From Candidatus Wallbacteria bacterium (lineage in GTDB: Bacteria; Muiribacteriota; UBA6191; JACPRK01): a DNA stretch of 64,000 bases. A program made the translations under genes and the position numbers. Each line of letters opens with the position of its first letter. Positions within the stretch are counted from its first letter, which is position 1. The stretch is taken from the NCBI GenBank assembly GCA_016213845.1, contig JACQZN010000001.1:34235-98234 (forward strand). Reading direction: 5' to 3'. Shown piece after piece: positions 61,666-64,000 of this stretch. The notes below the pieces were generated by a model. The model was not told where the DNA came from. It saw nothing but the letters and a program-made list of their open reading frames with translations, and did not search any database.

Positions 61666-62632
61666 CGAGCTGGCGGCCGTCGGGGCTGAACATGGGGAAT
61701 GCGGCGAACGTGCCGTCGTAGGTGATGCGCTCCAGACCGGTGCCGTCGGCGCCGATCATGAACAGCTCGAAGGCCCTGCCCTTCGGGTCGAGCATGTTGG
61801 ACGAGAAAACGATCCGCTTGCCGTCGGGATGGAAGTAGGGCGCGAAGTTGGCCTTGCCGTTGCGCGTGACCTGGCAGTCGTTGCCGCCGTCGGCGTCCAT
61901 CACGCGGAGCTCCATCTTCGTGGGGCGGACCAGCCGCTGGGCCAGGAGACTCTTGAACTCCGCGAGCGCCTGGCCCTCCGGGTGATGGGCTCGGTAGACG
62001 AGCCGGCGGGAATCGGGGCTGAAGAACGCGCCGCCATCGTAGCCCGCGCGCCGGGTGATGCGGCGCTGATTACGACCCGAAAGGTCCATCGTATACAGTT
62101 CCAGATCCCCGTCCCGATCCGAGGTGAAGACCACTCGCTTCCCGTCCGGAGAAACGGTGGCCTCGGCGTCGTAGCCCGGGCGATCCGTGAGCCGGTGGAG
62201 CGGGCCGCTTCCGTCCACCGAACCGGCGAAGATGTCGTAGGGATAGAGCGGCCAGACGTACCCCTTCGAGTGGTCCGGCTGCGGCGGGCACTCGAGGGAG
62301 ACGTGGTGCGACGAGGCGTAGAGGACGCGGCGCCCGTCGGGGAAGAAGTACGCGCAGGTGGTACGGCCCTTACCGGAGCTGACCTGGCGCACCTGGCTGC
62401 CGTCGGTGCGCATGACGAAGATCTGGTCGCACGCCACGCCCTCTCGCGTCGACTGGAAGACGAGCCACTGTCCGTCGGGCGAGAAGTACGCCTCGGCGTT
62501 CTGCCCCCCGAAAGTGAGCTGGCGGACGTTTGCCAGATGCCGCTCCCTGGGGAGCGACAGCGCGGGCTCCGCGCCGAACGCCGCGGACGATGCGAGGAGG
62601 AGCGAGCAGAGAAGCGATAGGGAGCGGTTCAC
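61595..62632 (-). CDS. TolB-like beta-propeller protein, exported
   Basis: 345 residues from a GTG at 62632 with AAAGGAG seven bases upstream. A signal peptide (LSLLCSLLLASSAAFGAE) is followed by about six PD40/WD40-like blades, each with FSPDGxxLVFxSxR-type text (YFSPDGQWLVFQSTR, VSPDGKRVVFTSDRDGD, FSPDGRQLVFASNRNG). The start overlaps the glcF-like stop (GTGA). The position after glcF is not a known functional link. Probable periplasmic interaction protein; no peptidase domain. Confidence 0.85.
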   Translation of the reverse strand: MNRSLSLLCSLLLASSAAFGAEPALSLPRERHLANVRQLTFGGQNAEAYFSPDGQWLVFQSTREGVACDQIFVMRTDGSQVRQVSSGKGRTTCAYFFPDGRRVLYASSHHVSLECPPQPDHSKGYVWPLYPYDIFAGSVDGSGPLHRLTDRPGYDAEATVSPDGKRVVFTSDRDGDLELYTMDLSGRNQRRITRRAGYDGGAFFSPDSRRLVYRAHHPEGQALAEFKSLLAQRLVRPTKMELRVMDADGGNDCQVTRNGKANFAPYFHPDGKRIVFSSNMLDPKGRAFELFMIGADGTGLERITYDGTFAAFPMFSPDGRQLVFASNRNGKVPHETNLFLADWVE

Positions 62633-63939
62633 GAGGGTTCTCCTTTCGTGGCAGACCTGTCCAGCCCCGCTCCCTCGCCGCGATACGATCGCGCCAGCAG
62701 GTCCATGACGTGCACGACCTGCACGGCGTGACCGGCTCGGCGAGCGCCGTAGCGGAGCTGGAACGCGCAACCCGGGTTGGACGTGACGATGACGTCGGGA
62801 CGAGTCGAGAGCAGGTCGTCCATCTTGCGCTGCAGGATGGCGAGCGACATTTCGGTATGGGTGACGTTGTAGATCCCGGCGCTGCCGCAACACCAGTCGG
62901 CTTCCCGGGCTTCGGCCAGCTCCAGGCCGGGAATGGCCCTCAGGAGCTGTCTGGGCTGCGCCTTGATCTTCTGGCCGTGGACGAGATGGCACGGATCGTC
63001 GTACACAGCGCGCAGCGCGAGCCGCCCGGACGGAGGCCGCAACCCGAGCTCCACCAGCAGCTCATTGATGTCGCGGACACGTCCCCGGAAGGCCTCCGCT
63101 CGGCCGGCCCAGTCCGGCTCGTCGTCCAGCAGCTTCCCGTACTCCTTCAAGGTGCTGCCGCACCCGGCCTGGTTCGTCACGATCCAGTCGACGCCGGCCT
63201 CCTCGAAAGCGGCGATATTGGCCCGCGCCAGCGCGCGCGCCTCCGGAATGAATCCGTTGTGCAGGTGAAGCGCCCCGCAGCAGCGCTGCTCCCGAGGCAA
63301 GACCACCCTGAGCCCATTGAATCTCAAAACATCCATCGACGCCGCGTTGGTGGAGGCCATCGCCAGCTGCATCACGCAGCCCGTCAAGAAGCCGACCCGG
63401 CCGCGCTCGACCCCGTACGGCTCCAGCTCCCCCCGCGGCGCAGGCATCTCCCCCAGTGGAGACATCTCCGGCATCATCGACTCCAGCTCGACGATGCGCT
63501 CGGGGAAGCACCCCCGGAGCGGCGTCTCCCGGAAGAGGCGCTGCAGGCCCGAGGCCTGGTAAGCCCTCATCAGCGCCGCCACGGCCGCTAGCCGGCGCTG
63601 GTGCGGGAAGACATGCCGCATGAAGAACGCTCCCAGCCGACGCCCCCAGCTCGGAGCCAGCCGATCGTTCAGGACCGCCCGCGCGCTCTCGATCAGCGAG
63701 CCGAACTTGACCGCCGAGGGACAGGCCGATTCGCACGCCCGGCAGGCCAGGCATAGGGACAGATGCTCGTCGAGCGCCTCGTACCCCGTGAGCTCACCGG
63801 ACGCCAGCCCCTTCATCAGCTGAATGCGGCCGCGCGGCGAGGCCATCTCGAAGGGGCGTTCGCGATAGGTCGGGCAGTGCGGCAGACAGAGCCCGCAGCT
63901 CACGCAGTCCCGGGCGGGGGTGAAGTCGGGGTAGGCCAT
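62629..63939 (-). CDS. glcF: glycolate oxidase iron-sulfur subunit
   Basis: 436 residues. Two 4Fe-4S ferredoxin motifs lie at the N-terminus (CVSCGLCLPHCP and CLACRACESACP). Two CCG domains follow (EQRCCGALHLHNG and ADWCCGSAGIYN), with further Cys in VTNQAGCGSTL, YDDPCHLVHGQ and TSNPGCAFQL. It passes electrons from the FAD subunits of glycolate/lactate-type oxidases. The remnant upstream gene at 63963 ends in a GlcE/GlcD-like C-terminus, which supports the assignment. Confidence 0.9.
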   Translation of the reverse strand: MAYPDFTPARDCVSCGLCLPHCPTYRERPFEMASPRGRIQLMKGLASGELTGYEALDEHLSLCLACRACESACPSAVKFGSLIESARAVLNDRLAPSWGRRLGAFFMRHVFPHQRRLAAVAALMRAYQASGLQRLFRETPLRGCFPERIVELESMMPEMSPLGEMPAPRGELEPYGVERGRVGFLTGCVMQLAMASTNAASMDVLRFNGLRVVLPREQRCCGALHLHNGFIPEARALARANIAAFEEAGVDWIVTNQAGCGSTLKEYGKLLDDEPDWAGRAEAFRGRVRDINELLVELGLRPPSGRLALRAVYDDPCHLVHGQKIKAQPRQLLRAIPGLELAEAREADWCCGSAGIYNVTHTEMSLAILQRKMDDLLSTRPDVIVTSNPGCAFQLRYGARRAGHAVQVVHVMDLLARSYRGEGAGLDRSATKGEPS

Positions 63940-63962
63940 CGCGTCAGCTCGCCGCCGCCGGC

Positions 63963-64000
63963 TCAGATCTCCCCCACGAATCGTCCGGGGTTCCAGACAT
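63963..64000 (-). CDS. C-terminus of FAD-linked oxidase (GlcE/GlcD-like), partial
   Basis: The last eleven codons read VWNPGRFVGEI and stop at 63963-63965. NPGRFVG is the usual end of glycolate oxidase FAD subunits. It ends 23 bases before glcF on the same strand, as in glc operons. Most of the gene is outside the window. Confidence 0.7.
   Translation of the reverse strand, partial: VWNPGRFVGEI

Noticed and set aside
1..64000. tRNA, rRNA or riboswitch
   Set aside because: I found no cloverleaf, rRNA segment or known aptamer consensus by eye. A covariance-model search would be decisive.

Overview
The window is a GC-rich chromosomal segment of a free-living bacterium with an envelope that handles secreted and pilin-like proteins. 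It carries type IV prepilins, a SurA/PrsA-type foldase, a TolB-like propeller, an ECF sigma/anti-sigma pair, two Ser/Thr kinases fused to periplasmic sensor-like domains, CARDB/PKD/NHL surface modules and many ATGA, GTGA or TGATG gene overlaps. This mix fits Acidobacteriota, Planctomycetota, Myxococcota or a candidate phylum. I cannot assign it further, because there is no rRNA or other strong phylogenetic marker. I see no phage, transposase, tRNA or CRISPR array.

Layout. 0-11.6 kb: a periplasmic foldase (partial), a galactokinase-like protein that has lost its catalytic residues, and a 3,222-residue secreted protein built from CARDB, PPC-like, PKD and NHL modules. 11.7-17.5 kb: a solo ABC-2 permease, then carbamate kinase, a YgeW-type carbamoyltransferase, a YgeY-type hydrolase and a fold-type-II PLP enzyme. 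17.6-24.2 kb: a small hypothetical gene, an ECF sigma / zinc-finger anti-sigma / secretin-N-like operon divergent from a kinase with a BNR-like sensor, and cinA. 24.2-30.4 kb: a three-subunit molybdenum hydroxylase (FAD, 2Fe-2S, Mo), a membrane protein, and a MocA-like/MoaD pair. Together with the 12.7-17.5 kb block these resemble a rearranged version of the purine/selenium-dependent molybdenum hydroxylase (xdhD-yge-yqe) region of E. coli.

30.5-39 kb: aroQ, an ABC-F ATPase coupled to a large TPR protein, an aminotransferase, a lone prepilin, and a kinase fused to a formylglycine-generating-enzyme-like domain. 39.1-50.6 kb: a four-gene operon ending in a 3,147-residue protein that is almost entirely transmembrane, preceded by a TPM-domain protein and a PspA-like coiled coil. 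This is the best candidate here for an undescribed system. 50.7-54.6 kb: iscA-like, iscS, queD, sixA and a stand-alone transpeptidase. 54.8-59.9 kb: a minor-pilin operon. 60-64 kb: an N-acetylmuramoyl-L-alanine amidase, a TolB-like propeller, glcF, and the last codons of a FAD-linked oxidase.

The intergenic regions are unusual. Degenerate heptanucleotide tandem repeats sit at many gene ends and supply the stop codons of five genes. A composite element (palindromes, then (GGGCNN)n, a fixed tag, and heptamers) occurs twice. Long near-perfect hairpins occur at 18.1, 39.0 and 61.3 kb, the last two sharing the same arm sequence. The 61.2-61.7 kb gap contains duplicated 3' ends of both flanking genes.
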